This document shows positions 17,400 to 25,323 of a stretch of DNA of 64,000 nucleotides, in pieces. Source of the DNA: Phycisphaeraceae bacterium. GTDB taxonomy: Bacteria > Planctomycetota > Phycisphaerae > Phycisphaerales > UBA1924. Location: the NCBI GenBank assembly GCA_007693965.1, contig RECQ01000048.1, positions 16,573 to 80,572 of the forward strand, in the 5' to 3' direction. Numbering within the stretch: position 1 is the stretch's first letter; every line of letters starts with the position of its first letter. Under the pieces are notes generated by a model, which saw nothing but the letters and a program-made list of their open reading frames with translations, did no database searches and was not told where the DNA came from. The position numbers were made by a program, and so were the translations under genes.

Positions 17400-17513
17400 C
17401 CGGTTGACGGCCAGGACACCGGCGGCGCCGGATGACGGCCGCTTATGGCTGCTGCGGTCAAGCTCTGACCAGGTTCACGGGCCACCCGCGCACCGGGCCC
17501 GGCCGTCAACCGG
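17400..17513 (-). ncRNA. ffs: Signal recognition particle RNA, bacterial small type
   Basis: Read on the minus strand, 114 bases close with a perfect 13-bp terminal helix (CCGGTTGACGGCC with its complement at 17400-17412 / 17501-17513). The centre contains the small SRP RNA core: GAACCTGGTCAG on one side and AGCAGCCATAAGCGG on the other. The 11-base apex between GGTCAG and AGCAGCC is AGCTTGACCGC; it has the family length but lacks the usual GGAA tetraloop. The position directly upstream of dnaX-ybaB is a conserved location for this gene in many bacteria. Size, core and context together make the call strong despite the odd tip. Confidence 0.87.
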
Positions 17514-17568
17514 ACGACGTCTGGGACGGGCATGGTAGCCGCCCTCTCAGGCGCCGTACACTCTTCAC

Positions 17569-18870
17569 ATGGCCGACATCCCCCATCGCCTCACCGATCC
17601 AGACGACCGCCCGGCGCTGAGCGCCATCTGGGTGGTCCGGGTATGCCTGTTCGTGCTGATCACATCGCTGGCGCTGCTGGTGAGTTTCGGGCTTGCCCGT
17701 GAGCCCGACCTGACGGGTGTGCCCACCCCCTTCTGGGTCACCGATTGGTGGTTCGCCCTCCTTGTCGGACTGGTGCTCACGGCGGGCATCATCGCCATCG
17801 ACATCTTCACACCCAAGAAGAAGCTGTCGACCATCTCCGGCATCTGCCTGGGGCTGCTGGGCGGGCTGGTGGCGGCTCTTGGCGTCAGCTTCCTGATCGA
17901 CCTGGTCATCGAAACCTACCCCGAGCAGCTCCAGGGCCAACCGGTGGACCAGATCGTCGGCGCCTTCCGCGTGCTGTTCGGCGTGGTGCTGTGCTATCTC
18001 GGCGTCGCGATCGTGCTTCAGACGCAGGACGATTTCCGGCTGGTCATCCCCTACGTGGAGTTCGCCAAGGAGATGCGGGGCACGCGTCCGCTCATCATGG
18101 ATTCGTCCGCGCTGATCGACGGTCGCATGCTGCAGGTGGCGGAGACGGGTCTGATCCAGGCGCCGCTGATCGTGCCGCGCTTCGTGATCGCGGAGCTGCA
18201 GGCACTGGGGGACTCCAGCGATCGAACCAAGAGAGCCCGGGGTCGGCGCGGCCTGGAGATGGTGACCAAGCTGCAGCGATCGCCGCGGCTGGATGTCTCG
18301 GTCGATGAGGCCGCGGTTCCGGGCATGAATGTCGATCAGATGCTGGTCGAACTGGCTCGGCGACTGCCGGGGGCCATCGTGACGAACGATGTGGGACTGA
18401 ATAGCGTCGCCTCAATTCATGGGGTCGTGGTGATCAACATGAACGATGTCGCCAACGCGCTCAAGCCCAATGTGATCCCGGGCGAGCCGCTGTCGCTGCG
18501 GCTGCTGAAGCCGGGCGAGCATCAGGGGCAGGCCGTGGGGTATCTCGAGGACGGCACGATGGTGGTGGCGGAGAATGGCGCAGAACACATCGGTGAGCAG
18601 GTGACGCTGGTCGTCACCAGTTCGTTGCAGACGAGCGCCGGACGCCTGATCTTCGGTCGGATCGATGGAATCGGGGATCAGCATGAGGGGCCGGAGGACC
18701 GGGCGCCACGCGAGCGCGGGCCGGAGAAGGCGCCGAGCGACTCCGATGGAGATACACCACCCCCGTCTGCGGGCGCTGGCGATGTCACGACACCCGTTCC
18801 TTCTTCCGTCTCCGGCGGTGGGCATTCGGCGCGGAAACGCGCCGGCGTGCGGAACCCCCGACGCGGCTGA
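17569..18870 (+). CDS. Membrane-anchored PIN/TRAM-domain protein (YacL family)
   Basis: The 433-residue product has about four N-terminal transmembrane helices (roughly 20-42, 60-80, 88-115, 125-148). A PIN nuclease-like domain follows (about 170-290, LIMDSSALIDGRM, with acidic residues at DSSALID and TNDVGLN), then a TRAM RNA-binding domain (about 300-365, VGYLEDGTMVVAENG), and a disordered Pro/Ser/Arg tail. Family members of the YacL/PIN-TRAM type are widespread and poorly understood putative RNA-acting ATPase-free nucleases. A TACACT -10 hexamer (17557-17562) ends six bases before the ATG, so the mRNA may be leaderless. It diverges from the SRP RNA-dnaX unit. Confidence 0.87.
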   Translation: MADIPHRLTDPDDRPALSAIWVVRVCLFVLITSLALLVSFGLAREPDLTGVPTPFWVTDWWFALLVGLVLTAGIIAIDIFTPKKKLSTISGICLGLLGGLVAALGVSFLIDLVIETYPEQLQGQPVDQIVGAFRVLFGVVLCYLGVAIVLQTQDDFRLVIPYVEFAKEMRGTRPLIMDSSALIDGRMLQVAETGLIQAPLIVPRFVIAELQALGDSSDRTKRARGRRGLEMVTKLQRSPRLDVSVDEAAVPGMNVDQMLVELARRLPGAIVTNDVGLNSVASIHGVVVINMNDVANALKPNVIPGEPLSLRLLKPGEHQGQAVGYLEDGTMVVAENGAEHIGEQVTLVVTSSLQTSAGRLIFGRIDGIGDQHEGPEDRAPRERGPEKAPSDSDGDTPPPSAGAGDVTTPVPSSVSGGGHSARKRAGVRNPRRG

Positions 18871-18922
18871 ATCAACACACACTTTCCCGAACTCAATCGC
18901 ATCCATATCAGGAGGCATGTCC

Positions 18923-20608
18923 ATGACGAGGCGTCTTTTGCTCGCTCTGGCGCTCACCATCATCACCGGCGCCTGTGGCGGCGTCGCAGCCGCCGACAAT
19001 CGCGCCGATCTGGTTGTTGTTAACGCGCGGATCTGGACGGGGGATGAAGCGCAGCCCGAGGCCACCCACCTGGCGGTGCGCGACGGGCGATTCATCGCGG
19101 TCGGTGATGCCCGGGCGGTCACGGGCCTGCAGGCCCATCGCACGATCGATGCGCAGGGGCGGCGTGTGATCCCGGGGCTGATTGACACCCATGTGCATCT
19201 CGCCAATGCGGCGGATGCGATGGGGCGACTGGAGCTGCGCGGCGCCGCCAGCAGGGACGAGCTGCTGGAACGGGTGCGCCGGCACGCCGAGGGAATGGGG
19301 GCGGACGAGTGGGTGCTGGGGCGGGGCTGGTCGGCGGAGAGCTGGCCGGATCAGCGGCCTCCGAACGCTGATGAGATCGAGGACGCGGCGGGCGGGCGGC
19401 GGACCGTGCTCGTGCGCATGGATGGCCACAGCCTGCTGGCCAGCCGCTCGGCGCTAGAGGAGGCGGGCATCGACAGCGCCGGCCCGGAGGACATGCCGGG
19501 CGGGCGGATCGGCCGACATGAGGATGGCGACCCCGACGGCGTGCTCTACGGCCGCGCGATGGGGCTTGTAAGCGACCTCGTGCCTCCGGACGACGAGCAT
19601 TCGATCCGCACGCTGCTGCTGCGGGCCGTGCGCGAGGCGAACCGCCACGGTGTGACGCAGGTGAGCGCCATCGACACGCGTCAGACGGTGGAGCGATATC
19701 TGGCTCCTCTGGATATCGAGGGAAAACTGACGCTTCGCTGCCGGGTGACGGTCACGAGCGGCGCCACGTCGCTCGATGAGTGGCGACCGCTGCTGGAGTG
19801 GGCTGCGCACAATCGGAGGCTGAGCGAGCACATCGCGGTGATCGGCTTTAAGGGGCAGATGGATGGTTCACTGGGCTCGCGCACCGCCTGGATGACCCAG
19901 CCGTATCGAGACAATCCAGGCGATCAAGAGAACGCGGGCATGCCGCAGGCGATGACGATCAGCGGCGAGATGCGTGAACTGATCTTCGCCGGCGCCGCCC
20001 TCGGTCTGCAGCCGGCGATCCACGCCATCGGCGATCGGGCCAACAACACGCTGCTCAACTGGTACGGGGAGCTGCCGGAGACGCGCCGGCGCGTGCTGCG
20101 GCCGCGGATCGAGCACGCCCAGCACCTGCTGGCCTCAGATGTGGAGCGGTTCGGGGCCCTGGGCGTAATTCCCAGCATGCAGCCGCTGCACAAGGCGGAC
20201 GACGGGCGCTACGCTGAGCAGCGGCTGGGGCGCGAGCGTCTCCGATCGAGTTACGCTTTTCGCTCGCTGCTGGACAGCGGGGCGAGCCTGGCCTTCGGCA
20301 GCGACTGGCCGGTGGTGGACATCAACCCATTCCGCGGGATCGACGCGGCGGTGAACGCGCGGACACTGGAGGGGCGACGCTTTCTGCCCGAGCAGGCCAT
20401 CACTGTGGAGGAGGCCCTGCAGAGCTACACATCGCTGGCGGCGCGGTGCCTCCACAGTGAGGATTCGACGGGCGTCATCCGCGTCGGCTTCGGGGCCGAT
20501 TTCGTGGTGCTGGATCGTGACATTCTGACCATCGACCGGAGCGACATCATCAACACGCGGCCGATGATGACGGTTGTCGCCGGGACGATCGCGCATGAGG
20601 CGGAGTGA
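18923..20608 (+). CDS. Exported metal-dependent amidohydrolase (YtcJ-like, amidohydrolase family 3)
   Basis: The 561-residue product has a signal peptide ending in a possible lipobox (LTIITGAC), so it may be a lipoprotein. The hydrolase body shows the N-terminal beta sandwich (VVNARIWTGDEA), the metal-binding HVHLANA after VIPGLIDT, a later QPAIHAIGDRA and PRIEHAQHL, and FGSDWPVVDINP near the end. These fit amidohydrolases of the YtcJ/AepA type, which cleave C-N bonds; the substrate cannot be told. The start ATG at 18923 has AGGAGG seven bases upstream; the ATG two codons before is too close to it. It is 52 bases downstream of the PIN/TRAM gene. Confidence 0.87.
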   Translation: MTRRLLLALALTIITGACGGVAAADNRADLVVVNARIWTGDEAQPEATHLAVRDGRFIAVGDARAVTGLQAHRTIDAQGRRVIPGLIDTHVHLANAADAMGRLELRGAASRDELLERVRRHAEGMGADEWVLGRGWSAESWPDQRPPNADEIEDAAGGRRTVLVRMDGHSLLASRSALEEAGIDSAGPEDMPGGRIGRHEDGDPDGVLYGRAMGLVSDLVPPDDEHSIRTLLLRAVREANRHGVTQVSAIDTRQTVERYLAPLDIEGKLTLRCRVTVTSGATSLDEWRPLLEWAAHNRRLSEHIAVIGFKGQMDGSLGSRTAWMTQPYRDNPGDQENAGMPQAMTISGEMRELIFAGAALGLQPAIHAIGDRANNTLLNWYGELPETRRRVLRPRIEHAQHLLASDVERFGALGVIPSMQPLHKADDGRYAEQRLGRERLRSSYAFRSLLDSGASLAFGSDWPVVDINPFRGIDAAVNARTLEGRRFLPEQAITVEEALQSYTSLAARCLHSEDSTGVIRVGFGADFVVLDRDILTIDRSDIINTRPMMTVVAGTIAHEAE

Positions 20609-20633
20609 CGGTCGCCGTGGTTGGTTTCCAATG

Positions 20634-20665
20634 AAAAAACGCCCCCGCTCGTGAGAGCGAGGGCG
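20634..20665 (-). terminator. Intrinsic terminator of the P1 gene
   Basis: On the minus strand a GCCCTCGCTC / GAGCGGGGGC stem with a 4-base loop is followed directly by T6. It lies 33 bases beyond the P1 stop. Confidence 0.85.
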
Positions 20666-20697
20666 TCAAGAACTTCAGCCAAGTGAGGGCTGGATAT

Positions 20698-21567
20698 TCA
20701 GACCAGTCTGCGACGGCGGAGCGCCGAGGCGCCGCTGAGGCACACCAAGCCCATGATTCCGAGGCCGAACGCATTCGGAAGCGGAATGATGCCAATGGTG
20801 AAATCATCGAACGCGAAGGTGTCGCCGGTGATCGGCTCAACATCGCTGCCGAAGGTGATTGACGTGAAGGGATTCTCGTTCGCGACAATGCCCCAGAACA
20901 TGACGGAGCCGGTGGCCTCACCATCAGAGCTCAGCGGGGGAATCTTGAACTCCTTCACCTCGCCGTTGGCGAGCGTGATGGAGAGCGTGGCGCCGAAGTC
21001 GCCCACGTCGATGCCGAAGAATCCGAAGGAGTCGATCGGCGTGTTGAAGTTGATCTGAAGGATCTGCGTGCCGCTGGAGAGGTACTGCTCGCCGGAAGAG
21101 GGGTAGCGGCCCTCAGGATCTTGAGGGGGATCGGTCATGAAGCCGCCGAACCGACGGACCACGCCTCCGAAGGGGAATTCCGGATCGGCGCTGCCGATCT
21201 GAGCCTGAACGCCGGCGCCGAATTGAACCAATGGATCGACGGCCGGGTGAGCGAGATTGTCCCCGGGAGACTGATCCCAAGGCAGGTAATCGAAGCCTTC
21301 TTCCTGCTCGAAGCTGGTCGTGCTCGGGATCAGGTTGTTGGCGGTGAGCGCAGCGAAGAAGTCGTTCCGCGCCGCGGTGGAGTTCATGCGCATCTTCAGA
21401 GGCAGAGGCTTCGCGTCGGTGCCGCTGATGTCAACGCCATAGAAGACATTCATCCCGAAAGAATCGGGGGTAGTTCCGTCACGGGGAGTGACACTGGCGG
21501 CATGAGCCGCAGTGAGGGAAACGGACGCCAAGGCGGCCGTTACAGCGATACGAATCGTGTTGCACAT
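20698..21567 (-). CDS. Secreted PEP-CTERM-like protein, paralog P1
   Basis: This is one of four tandem paralogs. The 289 residues comprise a signal peptide (MCNTIRIAVTAALASVSLTA, cut after AHA), a 240-residue all-beta-looking domain and a C-terminal sorting signal. The domain carries family-wide motifs: SVTPRDGTTPDSFGMNVFYG, YLPWDQSPGDNLAHPAVDP, PEGRYPSSGEQYLSSGT, FGFFGIDVGDFGA and GSVMFWGIVAN. The sorting signal is IPLPNAFGLG, a hydrophobic helix, then RRRR. That tail resembles PEP-CTERM/VPLPA-type signals, which exosortases cut on the way to the surface. No function is known. The ATG at 21567 has GAGAGAG six bases upstream. The gene has its own promoter, leader and terminator. Confidence 0.85.
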   Translation of the reverse strand: MCNTIRIAVTAALASVSLTAAHAASVTPRDGTTPDSFGMNVFYGVDISGTDAKPLPLKMRMNSTAARNDFFAALTANNLIPSTTSFEQEEGFDYLPWDQSPGDNLAHPAVDPLVQFGAGVQAQIGSADPEFPFGGVVRRFGGFMTDPPQDPEGRYPSSGEQYLSSGTQILQINFNTPIDSFGFFGIDVGDFGATLSITLANGEVKEFKIPPLSSDGEATGSVMFWGIVANENPFTSITFGSDVEPITGDTFAFDDFTIGIIPLPNAFGLGIMGLVCLSGASALRRRRLV

Positions 21568-21738
21568 AATCATCTCTCTCAAAACACCCCTGCCAAGCCT
21601 GACTTCGCGCGGTCTCTCAACAGCGCTCGCAACTTCCACCTCACGGCGTTCGAATGAACGCTCAAGAGATCATGCGGGTGTGCTCAGGCTGATGACGCCA
21701 CACCGCACTCAGTCCACTCACGGATTACACACACGAAG
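21568..21738 (-). promoter_or_regulatory. Structured 5' leader of P1
   Basis: This is a transcribed leader of about 160 bases if the promoter at 21739-21766 is right. Strand TGCGGTGTG (21699-21707) can pair with CACACCCGCA (21673-21682, one bulge). The loop between them holds AGCCTGA (21684-21690), which can pair with TCAGGCT (21596-21602) near the ribosome-binding site. That is a pseudoknot topology. P3 and P4 leaders have the same arrangement with different bases. The fold is inferred by eye. Confidence 0.5.
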
Positions 21739-21780
21739 ACTGTACCGCCTTTATTGGACACCGCAAGGGTCTGCAGCCCA
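21739..21780 (-). promoter_or_regulatory. Promoter and upstream palindrome of P1
   Basis: The -10 is TACAGT (21739-21744), the spacer is 16 bases, and the -35 is TTGCGG (21761-21766). Immediately upstream is a GGG...CCC dyad (TATGGGCTGCAGACCC) that corresponds to the dyads at P2 and P3. Confidence 0.6.
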
Positions 21781-22052
21781 TAATTCATTGTCCTACAAGG
21801 ACTCACGACACTCCCGCATGAACGGAGAAGTGACTTTGGCGTCGCGCGCATGACGCGCAGCCCTCCCCAGACTTCCCATCTTAAATCTGACTCGCATGAT
21901 GACTGCCCGGATGTCGCAGGTGTGACCCATTTATTGGACGTCAAGATGGAGAATCTGGTGAAGCTCGCTTTCGCGGCTCAATGCGCCCTGCAGAAATTAT
22001 TCTCATTCGTCACCCCCTTGGCAGAGGAATGTCCGGCAATGGTCGGCACACG
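21781..22052. other. Spacer between P1 and P2 units with a short duplicated remnant
   Basis: Most of this stretch has no recognisable feature. The part at about 22001-22052 (CATTCGTCACC ... GAATGTCCGGC) matches the sequence at 23705-23756, which in the next unit directly joins a decayed adk fragment to a terminator. It is probably the last trace of the same duplicated segment. Confidence 0.4.
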
Positions 22053-22088
22053 AAAAACGCCCCAGTTCCGAGGAACCGGGGCGTTGTC
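22053..22088 (-). terminator. Intrinsic terminator of the P2 gene
   Basis: On the minus strand a 12-bp CGCCCCGGTTCC-type stem (one mismatch) is followed by T5. An almost identical hairpin follows P3 at 23757-23790, in line with tandem duplication. Confidence 0.85.
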
Positions 22089-22125
22089 GTTGTTCAATGT
22101 TGCATGATTCTGATTGTGATCAGGA

Positions 22126-23010
22126 TCAGCTGATGCGGCGGCGACGGAAGGCAGAAGCGCCGGTCAGGCAGACCAGGCCCATCGTGCCCAGGCCGAAGGC
22201 GTTGGGCAACGGAATGATTCCGATCGTGAACTGATCAAACGCGAACGAGTCGCCGACCACGGGAAGCACATCGCTGGAGAAGCGGACGTTGGTGAACATC
22301 TGGTCGGCGATGATCCCCCAGAACATGACGGAGCCGGTGGCCTCGCCATCATCGCTCAGCGGCGGGATCTTGAACTCCTTCTCCTCGCCGTTGGCCAGCG
22401 TGATCGTGAGGGTGGCGCCGAAGTCACCGACATCGATCCCGAAGAAGCCGAAGGTGCGGACCGGCTGGTTGAAGTCGATCTGCAGAATCGTGGTGCCGGT
22501 GGAGAGGTATTGCTCGCCGCTGGTGGGATAACGACCCTCCGGGTTTGCCGGGGGCGGCGGATCGGTGGTGTCGCTCTCGAAGCGCCGCACGATGCCGCCG
22601 AACGGGAAAGCGGCGGGAGCTGCGCTTGAGAACTGGGCGGTGACGCCCTCACGGAAGTAGACTTTGGGATCGACGGCCGGGTGACCGAGGTTGTCCGAAC
22701 CAGACTCACCCCAGGGCAGGTTGGCGTAGCCGCCGTCGGGATGCCTGTCGTCGACCTGAGAGAAATCGACTGTGTCGGGAATCAGGCCCACCCCGGCGTG
22801 AGCCGCCTTGAAGGCCGCAAAGGCGTTGTCAGAGTTCGGCCATTCGGGAAGCGGAAACTGGTCGGTGTTATGGATATCGACATCGTAAAAGACATTCATT
22901 CCGAAGCCCGGCGGCGTGGTCCCATCCCTCGGCGTGATGCTGGCCCCGTGCACGGAGGCAGCGGAAGACGCGATCAACGCGAGCGACGCAGTGTGAAGCA
23001 GTGTTTTCAT
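22126..23010 (-). CDS. Secreted PEP-CTERM-like protein, paralog P2
   Basis: This is the most divergent of the four paralogs at 294 residues. Its signal peptide is MKTLLHTASLALIASSAASV, cut after HGA. The shared motifs remain: SITPRDGTTPPGFGMNVFYD, DNLGHPAVDP, FPFGGIVRRF, FGFFGIDVGDFGATLTITL, KEFKIPPLSDDGEATGSVMF, and the IPLPNAFGLGTMGL helix with an RRRRIS tail. The region between YDVDI and YANLPWG is more polar than in P1, P3 and P4. The start at 23010 has GGGAG about 12 bases upstream. Its leader does not share the pseudoknot seen at P1, P3 and P4, although the promoter does match. Confidence 0.85.
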   Translation of the reverse strand: MKTLLHTASLALIASSAASVHGASITPRDGTTPPGFGMNVFYDVDIHNTDQFPLPEWPNSDNAFAAFKAAHAGVGLIPDTVDFSQVDDRHPDGGYANLPWGESGSDNLGHPAVDPKVYFREGVTAQFSSAAPAAFPFGGIVRRFESDTTDPPPPANPEGRYPTSGEQYLSTGTTILQIDFNQPVRTFGFFGIDVGDFGATLTITLANGEEKEFKIPPLSDDGEATGSVMFWGIIADQMFTNVRFSSDVLPVVGDSFAFDQFTIGIIPLPNAFGLGTMGLVCLTGASAFRRRRIS

Positions 23011-23180
23011 GGCATTTTTCTCCCGTTACCCCTTAGGCTGAAGCTCTCTTGAACCACCCCGAGAGCTTCCGAATTACACCCACTTGCTGAACGTTCCGAT
23101 GCACCACCGACCCGCTCATGAGCTCGCGACTGTCAAGACTCCTGACGCCTCGGCCCATCATCTTTCCCGTCCACATTACG

Positions 23181-23225
23181 AGTTTACCCGGATTACCGGA
23201 CGAAACAAGGGGTTACAGCCCCATA
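23181..23225 (-). promoter_or_regulatory. Promoter and upstream palindrome of P2
   Basis: The -10 is TAAACT (23181-23186), the spacer is 16 bases (CGTCCGGTAATCCGGG), and the -35 is TTGTTT (23203-23208). A GGGG(CTGTAA)CCCC dyad lies directly upstream (23209-23222). It would give a leader of about 165 bases. Confidence 0.65.
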
Positions 23226-23227
23226 AT

Positions 23228-23475
23228 TCCTGCCTCCAGGTGGACCTGAGGCTGACTTCGCACACTTGCACCCGCATCAGCGCCACAGGCTGCGTCAGGA
23301 GCAATTCAACACATGGCGCGACTGCGACTGGTCATGCCTGGATCCAGTACGTGTTATCGGACTTCAAAATGGGCAGAATCGGCTCCTTCGGTGATTCTTA
23401 GGCGGCGCCACAGCGGCGAAGTCGGGCAAAAATAATTGAATCGCCTCGACAGGACTCTGGATGTGGCGATCAGGG
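23228..23475. other. Spacer between the P2 promoter and the adk remnant
   Basis: No gene or clear structure is visible. By position it corresponds to the spacers at about 24931-25160 and 26380-26640, which lie between the P3 and P4 promoters and the 3' end of an adk copy. It has diverged from them. Confidence 0.35.
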
Positions 23476-23725
23476 GGGCCGAACCGCTCCGCCTGAATGG
23501 GGGTGATATGCCCCAGGATCCGAGCCCGCACCTCCACAGGGGCGCCGATAGCGTCCACGACGGCAATGAGGTCCTTGGGGGAGTGGTCGAGGATTGGCTG
23601 GGTTACTTACTTGTAGATCTCCAGCCGGCGCCGCACCACCTCTTCGCGAGCGTCATCGACTCGGCCTGCTTCAGAGCCCGGTCGCGGAGCCGATCAACCA
23701 TCTCACATTCGTCACCATCTTGACA
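23476..23725 (-). pseudogene. Decayed copy of the 3' third of adk
   Basis: On the minus strand the sequence translates, with one frameshift and an in-frame TAA, into the C-terminal part of the adenylate kinase encoded at 26662-27333. The copy reads EMVDRLRDRALKQ, then after the shift DDAREEVVRRRLEIYK, then a stop, then DLIAVVDAIGAPVEVRARIL and PIQAERF. The intact gene reads EMISRLRDRALKQ, DDAREEVVRRRLEIYK, DLIAAVDALGAPVEVLARIL and PIQAPRF. It cannot make a functional kinase because the P-loop part is missing. It sits about 470 bases upstream of the P2 start, the same spacing as intact adk to P4. Confidence 0.88.
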
Positions 23726-23756
23726 GACGAATGTCCGGCGATGGGTCGGCGCACGA

Positions 23757-23790
23757 ACAACGCCCCAGTTCCGAGGAACCGGGGCGTTGT
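23757..23790 (-). terminator. Terminator of the P3 gene
   Basis: The GC-rich stem is the same as after P2 (CGCCCCGGTTCC arm), followed on the minus strand by TTGTTCG. The weaker T tract may lower efficiency. Confidence 0.75.
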
Positions 23791-23828
23791 CGTAGTTCAG
23801 CGTTGCATGATTCTGACTGGAATCAGGA

Positions 23829-24731
23829 TCAGCTGATGCGGCGGCGACGGAAGGCAGATGCGCCGGTCAGGCAGACCAGGCCCATCGTGCCCAGGCCGAA
23901 CGCGTTGGGCAGCGGAATGATGCCAATGGTAAAATCATCGAACGCGAAGGTGTCGCCGGTGACTGGATCCACATCGCTGCCGAAGGTGATCGACGAGAAG
24001 GGGTTCTCGTTGGCGACGATGCCCCAGAACATGACCGAGCCGGTGGCCTCGCCAGCTTGGCTCTCCGGAGGAATTTTGAACTCCTTCTTGACCACTTCTC
24101 CGTTCTCGTCGGGGTTGGCGAGCGTGATCGTGAGCGTGGCGCCGAAGTCACCCACATCGATGCCGAAGAAACCGAAGGAAGTGATCGGCGTGTCCCCGAA
24201 GTCGATCCTGAGTATCCTCGTGCCGCTGGAGAGGTACTGATCGCCGGAGGCGGGGTAGCGGCCCTGAGGATTGCCGGGAGGATCGGTTTCAATGCCGCCG
24301 AAGCGTCGGACAACGCCTCCGAAGGGGAACTCACCAGAGGCGCTGCCGATCTGTGCGGTGACGCCGGCGCCGAACTGAATCATCGGATCGACGGCCGGGT
24401 GTTTGAGATTGTCCCCGGGGGACTGATCCCAAGGCAGGTAATCGAAGCCCTCTTCCAGCTCGAAGCTGGTGGTGCTTGGGATCAGATTATTGGTGGCGAG
24501 GTGAGCCATGAAATTGTTGCTTGCCATATTCGAGTTGACTCGCATCTTCTTCGGCAATGGCATGGAGTTGGTGCCACTGATATCAACGCCATAGAAGACG
24601 TTCATCTCACCAAAAGTTCCGTCAGGACCAGGTTCCGATCCAGTGCGCGGTGTCACGCTGGCGCCATGCGCCATTGCGATCGGGATGGTCGCCGCGGCGG
24701 CCACCACCACTTGTCGTATCAGCCGTGTCAT
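23829..24731 (-). CDS. Secreted PEP-CTERM-like protein, paralog P3
   Basis: The 300-residue product is close to P1 and P4. The signal peptide is MTRLIRQVVVAAAATIPIAM, cut after AHGA. The shared motifs follow (MNVFYGVDISGTNSMPLPKK, YLPWDQSPGDNLKHPAVDP, FPFGGVVRRFGG, FGFFGIDVGDFGATLTITL), with a short P3-only insert (PDENGEVVK) inside the strand after TLAN. The tail IPLPNAFGLG plus helix plus RRRRIS is identical to P2. The ATG at 24731 has GGAGA nine bases upstream. It is preceded by its own promoter and a leader very similar to that of P4. Confidence 0.86.
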   Translation of the reverse strand: MTRLIRQVVVAAAATIPIAMAHGASVTPRTGSEPGPDGTFGEMNVFYGVDISGTNSMPLPKKMRVNSNMASNNFMAHLATNNLIPSTTSFELEEGFDYLPWDQSPGDNLKHPAVDPMIQFGAGVTAQIGSASGEFPFGGVVRRFGGIETDPPGNPQGRYPASGDQYLSSGTRILRIDFGDTPITSFGFFGIDVGDFGATLTITLANPDENGEVVKKEFKIPPESQAGEATGSVMFWGIVANENPFSSITFGSDVDPVTGDTFAFDDFTIGIIPLPNAFGLGTMGLVCLTGASAFRRRRIS

Positions 24732-24883
24732 GTTGACTTTCTCCAACACCCTCAGTTTCGGCCTGACATCGCAGCTCCCAGCGGCTGCTCAGTTACTCCC
24801 TGCCGTTCGCGCGTCCTTGGTACGAGCAGCGTGAGACTGGCTGTGTGCTCAGGCCGATAACAACACGCCATCCCACTCAACGC
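24732..24883 (-). promoter_or_regulatory. Structured 5' leader of P3
   Basis: The leader is about 150 bases. GTGGGATGGC (24867-24876) can pair with GCCAGTCTCAC (24831-24841). The loop between them contains TCGGCCTGA (24849-24857), which is perfectly complementary over 9 bases to TCAGGCCGA (24758-24766) near the ribosome-binding site. A GCTGCTC/GAGCAGC hairpin lies in between. In the first helix, P4 has an A-U pair where P3 has a G-U pair. Confidence 0.55.
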
Positions 24884-24930
24884 ACTCTACAGGATTTACC
24901 GGACCAAACAAGGGGGTAAGCCCCATAATG
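24884..24930 (-). promoter_or_regulatory. Promoter and upstream palindrome of P3
   Basis: The -10 is TAGAGT (24884-24889), the spacer is 16 bases (GGTCCGGTAAATCCTG), and the -35 is TTGTTT (24906-24911). A GGGG(CTTA)CCCC dyad lies directly upstream, as at P2. Confidence 0.65.
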
Positions 24931-25162
24931 AGGCATGTCAGGGCGTCTCATGGCTGTCTGAAGGGCATATTTTCGGAACAGAGGAACACCTGAGGAGCCC
25001 ACAGGCCTTCGAGTCCAAATGCAACACTTGGCTCACCATTTCAGTCCCTGTTCGGGGTAGGTCCTGGATTATGGGACGTTGCCGAAGTGACGTTCTCGGA
25101 CCTCTCACCGGAGCCGGGCGCGGCCCGGGGCAGCGAAAAAACTTTGCATCTGTTTCAAAACA
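24931..25162. repeat. Duplicated spacer upstream of the P3 promoter
   Basis: This stretch is alignable by eye with about 26400-26640 upstream of P4 (shared blocks such as TTCAGTC, CCGAAGTGAC and CACCGGAG/CGCCGGAG). That shows the duplication covered non-coding DNA as well as the genes. No separate gene is visible. Confidence 0.6.
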
Positions 25163-25198
25163 TGAGCCGCCTCGATCAGGATTGATCGAGGCGGCTCA
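25163..25198 (-). terminator. Terminator-like hairpin following the adk remnant downstream of P4
   Basis: A perfect 16-bp stem (TGAGCCGCCTCGATCA with its complement) with the loop ATCC is followed on the minus strand by TGTTTTG. It could end P4 transcription. A shorter version of the same hairpin follows intact adk at about 26641-26656. Confidence 0.8.
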
Positions 25199-25300
25199 GG
25201 CGTTTACGAACCGGGGGGCGCCGCGGGCGTCCACCACGGCGATGAGGCTCTTCGGGTCGTGGTCGAGGACAGGCTTGTGGGTCTCTCCACCATCGACAGT
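25199..25300 (-). pseudogene. Internally deleted remnant of the adk 3' end
   Basis: On the minus strand the sequence reads ETHKPVLDHDPKSLIAVVDA, then RGAPRFVNA and a stop. It matches the adk C-terminus (ETQPVLDHYSKDLIAAVDA ... PRFESA) except that the segment between GAP and PRF is deleted. It lies between the P4 stop and the hairpin at 25163-25198, about 470 bases upstream of the P3 start. Confidence 0.82.
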
Positions 25301-25323
25301 GAGTGATCCTGATGGCGATCAGG

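Noticed and set aside
23354..23566. Short open frames in the P2-P3 spacer as new genes
   Set aside because: One of them is the adk C-terminus out of context; frameshift and stop show it is a pseudogene fragment.
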